Origin: Wocania arenilitoris | Lineage (GTDB): Bacteria; Bacteroidota; Bacteroidia; Flavobacteriales; Flavobacteriaceae | DNA length: 64,000 nucleotides | Reading direction: 5' to 3' | Assembly (NCBI RefSeq): GCF_021728535.1 | Contig: NZ_JAKKDU010000012.1 | Location: 62,001 to 126,000 of the forward strand | In this document: piece by piece, positions 1 through 7,913 of the stretch | Position numbering within the stretch: the stretch's first letter is position 1 | Layout: each line of letters begins with the position of its first letter | Notes under the pieces: generated by a model | What the model was told of the DNA's origin: nothing | The model's database searches: none | The model's input: the letters and a program-made list of their open reading frames with translations, nothing else | Program-made: the position numbers and the translations under genes

Positions 1-548
1 TTGAAACTAATCGTGTCGTTGCAAATTGCCATAAAGTACCTCAAAAACAATTCAAAAAAGAGCTAATGTCTGTTGATGCAGTTCTTAAATCTTTAAAAAG
101 TACAGTTAAATTAATTAAGAGTAAAAATCCTGAAGCTTCAATTGCATTTACAGTGTCACCAGTGCGTCATATAAAAGATGGTTTTGTTGAAAACACCCAA
201 AGTAAAGCACATCTAATCGCTGCAATTTATCAAATAATTAATGAGGATAATAGTATATGCTATTTTCCTTCTTATGAAATTATGATGGACGAATTAAGAG
301 ATTATCGTTTTTATTCAGTAGATATGATTCACCCCAATCAAATAGCCATCAATTATATTTGGGAAAAATTTCAAAGCGTTTGGATTTCTGATGAAGCTTC
401 AAAAATCATGTTAGAAATTGATGACATTCAAAAAGGATTAAACCATAAACCATTCAACTTAAGTTCTTCTGCACACCAAAAATTCCTTCAAAATTTAAAG
501 TTTAAAATAAAAGAGCTTCAATCTAAATTCCCAAATATTTCATTCTAA
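1..548 (+). CDS. GSCFA-domain protein, C-terminal part (5' end outside window)
   Basis: The reading frame is open from base 3 and begins with ETNRVVANCHKVP, the region after the conserved core of the GSCFA family (PF08885), proteins related to SGNH/GDSL hydrolases. About 181 residues are visible. A first internal ATG at 66 is not the real start, because family-like sequence lies upstream of it. A DMIHPNQIAINYIW segment carries the D-x-x-H pair expected near the C-terminus of SGNH-type enzymes, so His of this motif is the likely catalytic base. The N-terminal block with the nucleophile is missing because the window starts inside the gene. Family known from sequence; substrate unknown. Confidence 0.8.
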   Translation, partial: ETNRVVANCHKVPQKQFKKELMSVDAVLKSLKSTVKLIKSKNPEASIAFTVSPVRHIKDGFVENTQSKAHLIAAIYQIINEDNSICYFPSYEIMMDELRDYRFYSVDMIHPNQIAINYIWEKFQSVWISDEASKIMLEIDDIQKGLNHKPFNLSSSAHQKFLQNLKFKIKELQSKFPNISF

Positions 549-756
549 TTAAAATACTTGTATTGCAAAAGCAAACAACAAAAGCATTTACGTGCACAAT
601 ATCAATAATTAAACCTTGTTGCTGATATTTCTCGATTAGATGTGATGGATAATTTTATTGCGCTTAATCTTTTTTTATAACACTTTTATCGAAAAAATAT
701 TTAATCATAGACTTATAATTGTAGATTTAATTTGCTATTAATCAGTTCATATAAAA

Positions 757-808
757 AACATCGGTTGTTTTAATCATAATCAATGATTTGCAATGGGTGT
801 TTTTTTTG
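757..808 (+). terminator. Hairpin with T-run (first copy)
   Basis: AACATCGGTTG (757-767) pairs with CAATGGGTGTT (791-801) with wobbles and one mismatch; an inner AATCAT/ATGATT stem extends it, and a run of eight T follows at 800-807. It is 210 bases downstream of the GSCFA stop, so it may end that transcript or a small RNA. Confidence 0.5.
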
Positions 809-1003
809 ATAAATACACTTAAACTTTTTTCAAAAAAAAGAGTACTCTCAGTTATTTTCTTGTTACTCAATTTAGTTGTTAATGATAGTTTTTCTTAAAA
901 CTCAACAAAAATTATTTAGAATACACATTTGCTCTAAAAAACAATCTCATTTAACTTAATGTTTGTTTAACCTTTAGATAACAAGGGATCTCTTCTAACA
1001 TAT

Positions 1004-1011
1004 TATTTTTG
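1004..1011 (+). promoter_or_regulatory. TAnnTTTG promoter box (TATTTTTG)
   Basis: Perfect match to the Bacteroidota -7 element. Transcription would start near 1017, before the hairpin at 1032-1077, so the product would be either a short terminated RNA or the leader of the gene at 1129. No convincing TTG -33 element at the usual spacing. Confidence 0.4.
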
Positions 1012-1031
1012 TACCATTAGTTAGTTTTTAT

Positions 1032-1077
1032 AACATTGGTTAGACTTCTTATGTCGAAGGAAACCGATGTTTTTTTC
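1032..1077 (+). terminator. Hairpin with T-run (second copy)
   Basis: AACATTGGTT (1032-1041) pairs with AACCGATGTT (1062-1071) with one G-T wobble; an inner CTTC/GAAG stem closes the loop, and a T-run continues to 1077. It lies 52 bases before the DUF4230 start, so it could end a small RNA or attenuate that gene. Confidence 0.6.
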
Positions 1078-1128
1078 TTTATAACATATACTTTATCGCT
1101 CACTAGAAAAATATTTCTAAATTAGTGC

Positions 1129-1743
1129 ATGCGAAAAATTCTATTTGGTGTCATTATTACATTGGTCGTTTTATTTATTTTTAAATATTGCGACGAAAAA
1201 AAAGAGAACAAAATTGTGCTCCAAGAAAGTTCGGCACTCATTCAAAAGCAAATTAAAAATGTTGGTAAACTAATTGTTACTGAAGGTCATTTTAGTGAAG
1301 TTTTTAACTACAAAAACTCTAAAGAAATCTTTGGCGAGTATTTTACTTCAGATAAAAAAGCACTGGTAGTTGTAAATGCTGAGGTAACTATTGCTTACGA
1401 TTTAAGTAAAATTGAATTTAAGATTGACGAATTCACAAAAACACTTCAAATCATTAGTATTCCAAAAGAAGAAATAAAAATCAATCCAGATTTGGAGTAT
1501 TACGATATGCAATCCGATTTTTTTAATCCGTTTGAAGCTAAAGATTATAACGAAATTAAAAATGCAGTTAAAGCATCATTAGCTAAAAAACTAGAAAAAT
1601 CCGATTTAAAAGTCAATGCTAAAAACAGGTTAATTAGCGAGCTATCTAAGTTTTATATTTTAACTAATTCTTTGGGTTGGACATTAACATATAATGAAAC
1701 ACCAATGACCTCAATCGAGAATTTTCAAAACTTAAAATTGTAA
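1129..1743 (+). CDS. DUF4230 domain protein, membrane-anchored
   Basis: 204 residues. An N-terminal hydrophobic segment (about residues 4-19, FGVIITLVVLFIFKY) anchors the protein in the inner membrane with the rest outside the cytoplasm. The remainder matches DUF4230 (PF14014), a widespread family of unknown function: it has the GKLIVTEGHFSEV beta segment, the AEVTIAYDLSKIEF core and a C-terminal helical stretch ending near FYILTNSLGWTL. It lies 9 bases ahead of the dehydratase at 1753 on the same strand, so the two are probably co-transcribed, although no functional link is evident. Family call is firm; function unknown. Confidence 0.8.
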   Translation: MRKILFGVIITLVVLFIFKYCDEKKENKIVLQESSALIQKQIKNVGKLIVTEGHFSEVFNYKNSKEIFGEYFTSDKKALVVVNAEVTIAYDLSKIEFKIDEFTKTLQIISIPKEEIKINPDLEYYDMQSDFFNPFEAKDYNEIKNAVKASLAKKLEKSDLKVNAKNRLISELSKFYILTNSLGWTLTYNETPMTSIENFQNLKL

Positions 1744-1752
1744 TGATTAATT

Positions 1753-2688
1753 ATGGATAAAATTGCTTTACAAAATGTGCATAACCGTATAAAACCTTAT
1801 ATACATAAAACACCAGTTTTAACATCGCGCTTGTTAAATAACATATGTGGAGCAAATGTGTTTTTTAAATGCGAAAATTTTCAGAAAATGGGCGCTTTTA
1901 AAATACGAGGAGCAACCAATGCTATTTTAAACTTAACTGAAGCACAGAAAAGTAAAGGAGTAGTAACACATTCATCGGGTAATTTTGCTCAAGCCTTATC
2001 TTTAGCAGCAAAAAAAATAGGTGTTAAAGCTTATATTGTGATGCCTAAAAATGTACCACAAGTTAAAAAAGATGCTGTAAAAACTTATAAAGGAATTATT
2101 ATTGAATGCGAATCTAATATTATTGCACGCGAAGAAGAAGCTAAACACATTCAAATAGAAAAAGGAGCAGCGTTTATTCACCCATCAAATAACGATGATG
2201 TTATCCATGGACAAGGGACGGCAGCTATTGAATTGTTAGAAGATTATCCTAGTTTAGATTATATTTTCACGCCTGTTGGTGGAGGCGGTTTATTGGCTGG
2301 AACTATTTTGGTAGCACAATTTTTTTCTGAAAATTGCAAAGTTATTGCTGGCGAACCTAAAGAAACAGATGATGCTTACAGATCGTTACACTCTGGGAAT
2401 ATTGAAACAAACGAAAGTTCGAATACCATAGCTGATGGATTAAGAACACATTTAGGCGATAGAAATTTTCCTATTATAAAAAAGTACGTCGATAGCATAA
2501 TAAGAGTTCAAGAAGATGAAATAGTTGATGCTATGAAATTAATTTGGGAACGCATGAAAATTATTGTTGAACCTTCAAGTGCTGTTGCTTTTGCGGCTGT
2601 TTTAAAACACAAAGAAGCTTTAAAAAATAGAAACATTGGAGTAATTATTTCTGGCGGAAATGTAGATTTGTCTAACCTGCCATTTTAA
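1753..2688 (+). CDS. Threonine/serine dehydratase (PLP fold type II)
   Basis: 311 residues, the length of catabolic threonine dehydratases and serine racemases rather than the longer biosynthetic IlvA with its ACT-like regulatory domains. Lys50 in MGAFKIRGA is the Schiff-base lysine, SSGNFAQ (74-80) is the substrate loop and GGGGL (176-180) binds the PLP phosphate. The reaction is deamination of L-threonine to 2-oxobutanoate and/or L-serine to pyruvate in the cytoplasm. The active-site motifs cannot separate threonine dehydratase, serine dehydratase and serine racemase. It follows the DUF4230 gene by 9 bases. Confidence 0.85.
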   Translation: MDKIALQNVHNRIKPYIHKTPVLTSRLLNNICGANVFFKCENFQKMGAFKIRGATNAILNLTEAQKSKGVVTHSSGNFAQALSLAAKKIGVKAYIVMPKNVPQVKKDAVKTYKGIIIECESNIIAREEEAKHIQIEKGAAFIHPSNNDDVIHGQGTAAIELLEDYPSLDYIFTPVGGGGLLAGTILVAQFFSENCKVIAGEPKETDDAYRSLHSGNIETNESSNTIADGLRTHLGDRNFPIIKKYVDSIIRVQEDEIVDAMKLIWERMKIIVEPSSAVAFAAVLKHKEALKNRNIGVIISGGNVDLSNLPF

Positions 2689-2747
2689 CTGAAAAAGAAT
2701 GTTATTTATAAACCTATTTTGATATGTAAATTAAAAGTCATTGTCAG

Positions 2748-2790
2748 TTCGAGTGATTCCGATAACTATCGGAATTGTATCTAGAATAAT
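2748..2790. repeat. REP-like palindromic element
   Basis: A CAGTTCGAGTG core followed by a perfect 9-bp hairpin, ATTCCGATA (2756-2764) with TATCGGAAT (2767-2775). Its TTCGA core is shared with repeats near 7944, 12586, 12741, 54110 and 60319. It fills the short gap between the dehydratase and the crotonase. Confidence 0.5.
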
Positions 2791-2816
2791 ACTATAAATA
2801 ATCGTAATTTGCAACC

Positions 2817-3569
2817 ATGTTAGAGCCATACGTGAAATTAGAGATTAAAAACCAAATTGGATATATTGAGTTTTTTCATCCAGAGCATAACGCTATGCCT
2901 AGCGATAATCTTAAAAAACTAGAAAACACAATTGTTGAAGCAGGAATAAAAGATGCCATTAAAGTTATTGTTTTAAAAAGTGGTGGTGACCGAACCTTTT
3001 GTGCTGGTGCCAGTTTTAAAGAGCTCATTGCTATTGATGATGCCGAAAAAGGAAAACAATTTTTCTCTGGTTTTGCAAATGTTATTAATGCTATGCGAAA
3101 ATGCCCAAAGTTAATTATTGCTCGTGTACAAGGAAAAGCAGTTGGCGGTGGTGTTGGTTTAGTAGCAGCAGCTGATTATTGTTTGGCTACAAAATATGCA
3201 TCCATAAAGATAAGTGAGTTAAGTATTGGCATTGGTCCTTTTGTGATTGAGCCAGTTGTTTCTAAAAAAATGGGACAGACAACCATGACTCAAATGACTA
3301 TTAATGCTGAACAATTTTACACTGCCGAATTTGCAAAAGACAAAGGTTTATATGCTGATGTTTTTGATTCCGTTGATGCTTTAGATGAAGCCGTAAAAGC
3401 ATTAGCTCAAAAATTAGCGAGCTATAACCCTGAAGCTTTAAAAGAAATAAAAAATGTGTTTTGGCAAGATACAGGATATTGGGATAATTTGCTTATTGAA
3501 CGTGCCGAAATTAGCGGCAAACTGGTTTTAAGCGAATTTACAAAAGAGACTTTGAAGCGGTTTAGGTAA
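2817..3569 (+). CDS. Enoyl-CoA hydratase/isomerase family (crotonase fold)
   Basis: 250 residues, normal for a crotonase. The oxyanion-hole segments are visible: CAGASF (62-67) and GKAVGGGVGL (107-116). The acidic residue that follows GGG in classic hydratases (GGGxE) is Gly114 here, whereas Glu134 in KISELSIGIG occupies the second catalytic position. That pattern fits an isomerase or a specialised hydratase better than classical beta-oxidation hydratase. Pathway candidates include branched-chain amino acid or aromatic acyl-CoA breakdown, but neighbours give no support for any one of them. A repeat-bearing gap of 128 bases separates it from the upstream dehydratase. Confidence 0.8.
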   Translation: MLEPYVKLEIKNQIGYIEFFHPEHNAMPSDNLKKLENTIVEAGIKDAIKVIVLKSGGDRTFCAGASFKELIAIDDAEKGKQFFSGFANVINAMRKCPKLIIARVQGKAVGGGVGLVAAADYCLATKYASIKISELSIGIGPFVIEPVVSKKMGQTTMTQMTINAEQFYTAEFAKDKGLYADVFDSVDALDEAVKALAQKLASYNPEALKEIKNVFWQDTGYWDNLLIERAEISGKLVLSEFTKETLKRFR

Positions 3570-3656
3570 TTAATTACACGTCGTTCTGAATTGGTTTTAG
3601 AAAGCCCCCTTTTTATTAATTTGAGACCACGAAACAAGTTTAGGGTGGCGAAAAAA

Positions 3657-5417
3657 TTATTTCATAACAGTCCCTTTTTCAACAATACCCAACCCATCAT
3701 CAACTAAATGTCCAACTTCGGGTCTATTTTGTTTAATGGTTTCTAAATGCTTTAAAATACTTTTGCATAGTTTAGTTTCATGCCCTTTAAAAGCAAGTTC
3801 ATAAAGTTCAACAGGTAATAACCAATCGTTTGAATGGTTTTCAATAAGTTCTTCTAAAACTTTGGTTCTAGAAATGGTTTTGTTTTTACCATCGCGATAA
3901 TCTCTAACTTGTTGGTATAAAGCTTCAAGTTTAAGTAAGTTTTCAGATTTTTTTACATGGATAGTTTCTGTTGATGACACATGTGTAATTAAATTGAAGC
4001 TGTTTAAATCTGCTGGTCCAGAAAAAGCCGAAACAATATCTTTGCCAACAGCCATATCGTACACACCCCATTGTGGTTTAAATAAAATGTTGTAATTGTG
4101 TGTAACCGTACAATTTTTAAAACTAATTAAAATTATTTTTCCTTGTAAATTTCTTTTTCCAGTAATAATTTTTCCTGAAACTTTAATACCACCTTCAAAC
4201 TCAAGCGTTACAATTTTTTCTTCATAAATATCGTAAGCTCTTAAATCGCGTGGGCTCATATCTTCAATAGCTAAATTGATACCTTTTAATTTTCCAATTG
4301 GAGAACCAAATCCTTTTGTATGAGTTTCTATACCATGTCCAACTAATTCTTTTTCTCTGTATGCTAATGAAGTGTGTGTGTGTGTTTGTATGTAAATGGG
4401 CTTTCCTTCATGTTGAATAACGTCACTAAAAATACCAGAAATTTGTAAACCCGTACTAAGTTCGATAGTACCTAGTGCATTAGAGTTAATTAATTTTTTA
4501 ACACCAGAGAGTCCACCTTTGCGCAGCGCCATAGTATTGGCAAACTCTTCTAAAATTAAACTTAAATGGGCAAAATCTGGTGTTACAAAAAGCTGAGGTT
4601 GAGGTTTTGTAATATCAAAATCTTTATAAGCGGCTTCAATATTATATGGTAGTTTTTTAACTTCGTTAGTCATACACCAAGCGCTTTCTCCAATAGATGA
4701 TAATAGTCCTGCGCCATATATTTTTGGGTTATGTAAAGTCCCTATTAAGCCATATTCAACGGTCCACCAATGTAGATTTCGTATTAGGGTCATTTCGCTA
4801 GGTTCTCCCATATTTTGTTGGATATCCTCAATTTTTTTTTCTGCAGAAGCGACATCATCTTTATTCGAATTAGGTGCTTCTTTTATAATAGACAAATGCC
4901 TAACCGCTTCGTACAGCTCATAATCTTTAGCCGAAGAAATAGCTTTACAACCAACTTCTCCAAACCTACGCAGATATTCGGCGTATTCTGGATTGGCAAT
5001 AATAGGCGCATGTCCTGCACCTTCGTGAATAATATCTGGAGCTGGCGTATATTCAATATGTTCTAATTGCCGAATATCGCTGGCAATAACGAGTACATTA
5101 TATGCCTGAAATTCCATAAAAGCATTTGGCGGAATAAAACCATCAACAGCTACTGCAGCCCAACCAATATCTTTTAAAATACGGTTCATGCCATACATAT
5201 TTGGTATACTATCAATAGAGATACCTGTTTGTTTTAAACCTTCTAAATACGATTTGTGTGCTACCTTAGTTAAAAAATCGACATTTTTTCGCATTACGTA
5301 ACGCCAAACCGCTTGATCTATAGCCGAATAATCCTCGTAATTTTGAGGTTTTATAAACTGTTTTAAATGCTTTGGCAATCTTTGTAAAATACTGTTTGAT
5401 TCAAATGATTTAGACAT
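3657..5417 (-). CDS. Aromatic amino acid hydroxylase (phenylalanine 4-monooxygenase-like) with C-terminal extension
   Basis: 586 residues from the ATG at 5417; a start further upstream at 5447 would lie inside the promoter box at 5445-5452, so it is rejected. The catalytic domain (about 1-300) has the non-haem iron facial triad: His131 and His136 in PDIIHEGAGHAP and Glu221 in WWTVEYGL. It is a tetrahydropterin-dependent monooxygenase that hydroxylates phenylalanine or a related amino acid. Bacterial PhhA enzymes are about 260-300 residues, so the remaining roughly 280 residues form an extra domain whose role is unknown, rich in beta-strand-like segments. It is transcribed divergently from the bestrophin gene. 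Substrate (Phe, Tyr or Trp) is not settled by the sequence. Confidence 0.85.
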   Translation of the reverse strand: MSKSFESNSILQRLPKHLKQFIKPQNYEDYSAIDQAVWRYVMRKNVDFLTKVAHKSYLEGLKQTGISIDSIPNMYGMNRILKDIGWAAVAVDGFIPPNAFMEFQAYNVLVIASDIRQLEHIEYTPAPDIIHEGAGHAPIIANPEYAEYLRRFGEVGCKAISSAKDYELYEAVRHLSIIKEAPNSNKDDVASAEKKIEDIQQNMGEPSEMTLIRNLHWWTVEYGLIGTLHNPKIYGAGLLSSIGESAWCMTNEVKKLPYNIEAAYKDFDITKPQPQLFVTPDFAHLSLILEEFANTMALRKGGLSGVKKLINSNALGTIELSTGLQISGIFSDVIQHEGKPIYIQTHTHTSLAYREKELVGHGIETHTKGFGSPIGKLKGINLAIEDMSPRDLRAYDIYEEKIVTLEFEGGIKVSGKIITGKRNLQGKIILISFKNCTVTHNYNILFKPQWGVYDMAVGKDIVSAFSGPADLNSFNLITHVSSTETIHVKKSENLLKLEALYQQVRDYRDGKNKTISRTKVLEELIENHSNDWLLPVELYELAFKGHETKLCKSILKHLETIKQNRPEVGHLVDDGLGIVEKGTVMK

Positions 5418-5444
5418 TGCTAATTTTAATGTGAATATACTGTA

Positions 5445-5452
5445 CAAAAATA
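5445..5452 (-). promoter_or_regulatory. TAnnTTTG promoter box (TATTTTTG)
   Basis: Perfect Bacteroidota -7 element on the minus strand, 28 bases before the ATG at 5417. It fixes that ATG as the start of the hydroxylase. Confidence 0.6.
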
Positions 5453-5576
5453 CGAAATACTCATTAAAATACGTATTTTTTGATTTTCTTTCAATAAATA
5501 AGTTTTATATAGCTACTTAATTAAATAAACATTAAAATATTTCCATATATTTAGAACACTAAATTTTAATTAAACC

Positions 5577-6680
5577 ATGTATACAAGACGCATATTTCCA
5601 GTTGCAGGCGTATTAAAATGGACACGTCGTCATATTTTTTTATTTCTTTTTTTAGCATTAATCCCCGTTTTTTTGTTTGATGTTTTAGGATTAAAATGGT
5701 TACATGTACCATGGCTGCCTTTAGGGGTTTTGGGTACAGCGGTAGCTTTTATTGTGAGTTTTAAAAATAATGCGTCTTATGACCGACTTTGGGAAGCACG
5801 TAAAATTTGGGGCGGCATTGTTAATGCATCGCGTTCTTGGACCATTATGGTTAAAGATTTTATTAATAACAACCATGCTAAATCACCGCTTTCAGAAAGG
5901 GAGTTAGCATTAATTCATCGAGAATTAGTGCATCGCCATGTAGCGTGGTTAACAGCATTGCGTTATCAATTACGTAAGGATAAACCATGGGAAATGCACC
6001 TTAAAGAAAAACGATCAAACATTGAGTTTAGAGCTTCACAGTATAGAGTTTGTGAAGATGAAATACCAATTGAAGAAGTTATAAAATCATATATTTCTGA
6101 TAAAGAGTATAAAGAGTTATTTGCAAAAGGTAATCAAGCCTCACAAATTTTAGGAATTCAATCTAAGCGTTTAAAAGACCTTATGAATCAAGGCTTGATT
6201 GAAGATTTTAGGCATATGGAAATGACAAATATGTTAGTAGAATTTTACACATTACAAGGTAAAAGTGAGCGTATAAAAAACTTTCCGTACCCAAGACAAT
6301 TTGCTACTTTAAATTATCTTTTTGTTTGGATTTTTATTATTCTTTTGCCCTTTGGAATTATGGAAGGTTTTGAGTCTATTGGAGATCATATTCTTGAAGA
6401 TTTGGTAAATCACGAATCTAGAACTTCGTTAGGTCATTTAGCACAGGAATTTATTGCTAAGCATTTTGTTTGGTTTTCAATTCCGTTTAGCGCATTGATT
6501 TCTTGGGTGTTTCATACTATGGAAGCCATTGGGGAAAATACCGAAAACCCTTTTGAAGGTGGCCCAAACGATATCCCTATTACCGATATGAGTAGAGGAA
6601 TTGAAATTGATATTAGGCAGCTTATTGATGATACTAATATACCAGAGCCTTACGTATGGAAAAATGATATTGTAATGTAA
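5577..6680 (+). CDS. Bestrophin family chloride-channel-like membrane protein
   Basis: 367 residues. The N-terminal half has two hydrophobic segments (about 19-36 and 46-62) followed by the family hallmark NNASYDRLWEARKIWG (64-79); two more hydrophobic segments lie near 246-264 and 292-310. This matches bacterial bestrophins (PF01062), pentameric ion channels of the inner membrane. Bacterial homologues studied so far conduct ions, but selectivity cannot be read from sequence. A near-consensus promoter box TATATTTA lies around 5543. The next gene begins 17 bases after the stop, so it may share the transcript. Confidence 0.85.
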   Translation: MYTRRIFPVAGVLKWTRRHIFLFLFLALIPVFLFDVLGLKWLHVPWLPLGVLGTAVAFIVSFKNNASYDRLWEARKIWGGIVNASRSWTIMVKDFINNNHAKSPLSERELALIHRELVHRHVAWLTALRYQLRKDKPWEMHLKEKRSNIEFRASQYRVCEDEIPIEEVIKSYISDKEYKELFAKGNQASQILGIQSKRLKDLMNQGLIEDFRHMEMTNMLVEFYTLQGKSERIKNFPYPRQFATLNYLFVWIFIILLPFGIMEGFESIGDHILEDLVNHESRTSLGHLAQEFIAKHFVWFSIPFSALISWVFHTMEAIGENTENPFEGGPNDIPITDMSRGIEIDIRQLIDDTNIPEPYVWKNDIVM

Positions 6681-6697
6681 TAGTAAAATTAAAAATA

Positions 6698-7027
6698 ATG
6701 TATAATTATAAAGCTAAAATAATCGATGTTTACGATGGAGATACTGTAACTGCTCTTGTAGATTTAGGGTTTCTTCATTTTCAAGAAATGAAACTGCGCC
6801 TTTACGGTATTGATACACCAGAGTTAAGAGGCGCGGAAAAAGAAGAAGGTAAAAAAGTACGAGATATTTTAAAGAAAATGATCCTAGATAAAGAAGTTAC
6901 TATTCGCTCATATAAAGATAAACAAGGTAAATACGGGCGCTACTTAGCAAATATCATTTTAGAAGATGGGTTAGAAGTTAACCAATGGTTGGTTGATAAC
7001 GGACATGCTAAACCATATTTTCCGTAG
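6698..7027 (+). CDS. Small thermonuclease-family (SNase-like) protein
   Basis: 109 residues forming a minimal OB-fold staphylococcal-nuclease domain. The catalytic set is complete: Arg34 and Glu42 in LRLYGIDTPE, Arg81 in GKYGRYLA, and the calcium-binding acidic loop YDGDT (12-16). The family cleaves DNA and RNA phosphodiester bonds with calcium. There is no signal peptide, which is unusual for nucleases meant to be secreted, so it may act in the cytoplasm or use a different fold of the same family for binding. It is 17 bases after the bestrophin gene and is closed by a strong terminator at 7161-7200. Confidence 0.85.
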   Translation: MYNYKAKIIDVYDGDTVTALVDLGFLHFQEMKLRLYGIDTPELRGAEKEEGKKVRDILKKMILDKEVTIRSYKDKQGKYGRYLANIILEDGLEVNQWLVDNGHAKPYFP

Positions 7028-7160
7028 TAAGGAAAACTATTTGGTGTCTTTTAAGATTTGATTAATTCTTGGCAATTTATCTGTAATAAGTTTTTTATAT
7101 TTATGTTAACTATTGCGCTTATTGTTTTGAACTTAGTTTCTAAAGTAAAGAATATTAAAA

Positions 7161-7200
7161 AAAAAGAGGCTGTCTTGACTTTTCAGACAGCCTCTTTTTT
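7161..7200. terminator. Bidirectional Rho-independent terminator
   Basis: A perfect 15-bp stem, AAAAAGAGGCTGTCT (7161-7175) with its complement at 7185-7199 and a 9-base loop, flanked by A-run and T-run, so it works for both the nuclease (plus) and the DUF4136 lipoprotein (minus), whose stops face each other. Confidence 0.9.
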
Positions 7201-7205
7201 ATGTT

Positions 7206-7775
7206 TTATTGTTGTGCTTTAGGGGGGTATTTTTCCATAATTTTAGCGACAAACTCTTTAATACGAGCTTCTTTTTTATCCATATTTCGCGTTAAATAAC
7301 CAGAGCCCATACCTTGCCAGATTAATTCTTTTTTGTTCGCATCAATTAAGTCAACAAATAAAGTGCCTTGAGTGCTTGTTGAAACCATTGGTTGTTGATT
7401 CCAGCCCCAACCCCAACCAGGTCCGAAGCCACCCCATGGGCCCCATCCGCCCCAACCCCAGCCACCAATGCCCCAGGCATTGTTGTATACGTCTACACGT
7501 TGCTGTGATTTTGTAAAAAGACTAATTAATAAGTCTGGGGTTTCAGATTTTGTAAAACCTTTTGCTAAAAGTTCAGCTTCAATAGCTCTCAGAATTCTAC
7601 GTTTATCTAAGTCGCTAATTTCAGCTTTATCAATACCTGTTTTGTAAAAAGCAAAAGTTTTGTATTCGCTAAATTTTGCATTTTTATCATAATCTGCAGC
7701 TACTCTTACAGAGCTACATGAGGATGCCAAAATTAACAATGCTAAAATTGGTAATACTTTTAATGTTTTTTTCAT
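7206..7775 (-). CDS. DUF4136 lipoprotein with Gly/Trp-rich loop
   Basis: 189 residues. A lipoprotein signal peptide ends in LASSC with Cys20 as the acylated residue. The family DUF4136 (PF13590) is recognised by YDKNAKFSEYKTFAFY after the signal and the LFVDLIDANKKELIWQG strand towards the end. Between about residues 102 and 127 lies an extreme Gly/Trp-rich loop made of GWGWGGWGPWGG-like repeats. It is probably an envelope lipoprotein of unknown function, facing either membrane. A perfect promoter box lies at 7801-7808, and the gene ends at a shared terminator. Confidence 0.85.
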   Translation of the reverse strand: MKKTLKVLPILALLILASSCSSVRVAADYDKNAKFSEYKTFAFYKTGIDKAEISDLDKRRILRAIEAELLAKGFTKSETPDLLISLFTKSQQRVDVYNNAWGIGGWGWGGWGPWGGFGPGWGWGWNQQPMVSTSTQGTLFVDLIDANKKELIWQGMGSGYLTRNMDKKEARIKEFVAKIMEKYPPKAQQ

Positions 7776-7800
7776 AGCCTTAATATTTAGTTTTCTTTTT

Positions 7801-7808
7801 CAAATCTA
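7801..7808 (-). promoter_or_regulatory. TAnnTTTG promoter box (TAGATTTG)
   Basis: Perfect -7 element on the minus strand, 26 bases before the DUF4136 start codon. Confidence 0.55.
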
Positions 7809-7913
7809 AAAATACAATAATTCTCTTTAAAATTATAGATTTTTTATGTATTAGTTAGCATCAATAATCATACCAAGAGGCTTTAATTTAAAGATTTTGA
7901 GCTTGTTAAGCTG

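Larger units (their letters stand above)
549..1128. other. 580-base gap with two terminator-like hairpins and no gene
   Basis: No credible reading frame was found on either strand. The stretch is very AT-rich. It holds two hairpin-plus-T-run elements (757-808 and 1032-1077), both built on an AACATYGGTT arm, and one perfect TAnnTTTG promoter box at 1004-1011. The second hairpin sits too far from the upstream gene to be its terminator and would end a transcript only about 60 bases after that promoter box. Confidence 0.5.

Noticed and set aside
2748-2790. tRNA-like T-loop word (GTTCGAGTGATTCC)
   Set aside because: No acceptor stem, anticodon arm or D-arm around it; it is part of a REP-like repeat with its own hairpin.
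3422-3637. 71-residue frame on the minus strand over the end of the crotonase gene
   Set aside because: It is a shadow of a well-supported gene on the other strand, without a promoter, family match or signal.
4815-5066. 83-residue frame within the hydroxylase gene on the plus strand
   Set aside because: Antisense shadow; composition is that of a non-coding frame.
6131-6199. AATCAAGCC / GGCTTGATT inverted words in the bestrophin gene
   Set aside because: Arms are 40 bases apart in coding sequence and match codon constraints; no sign of an RNA or mobile end.
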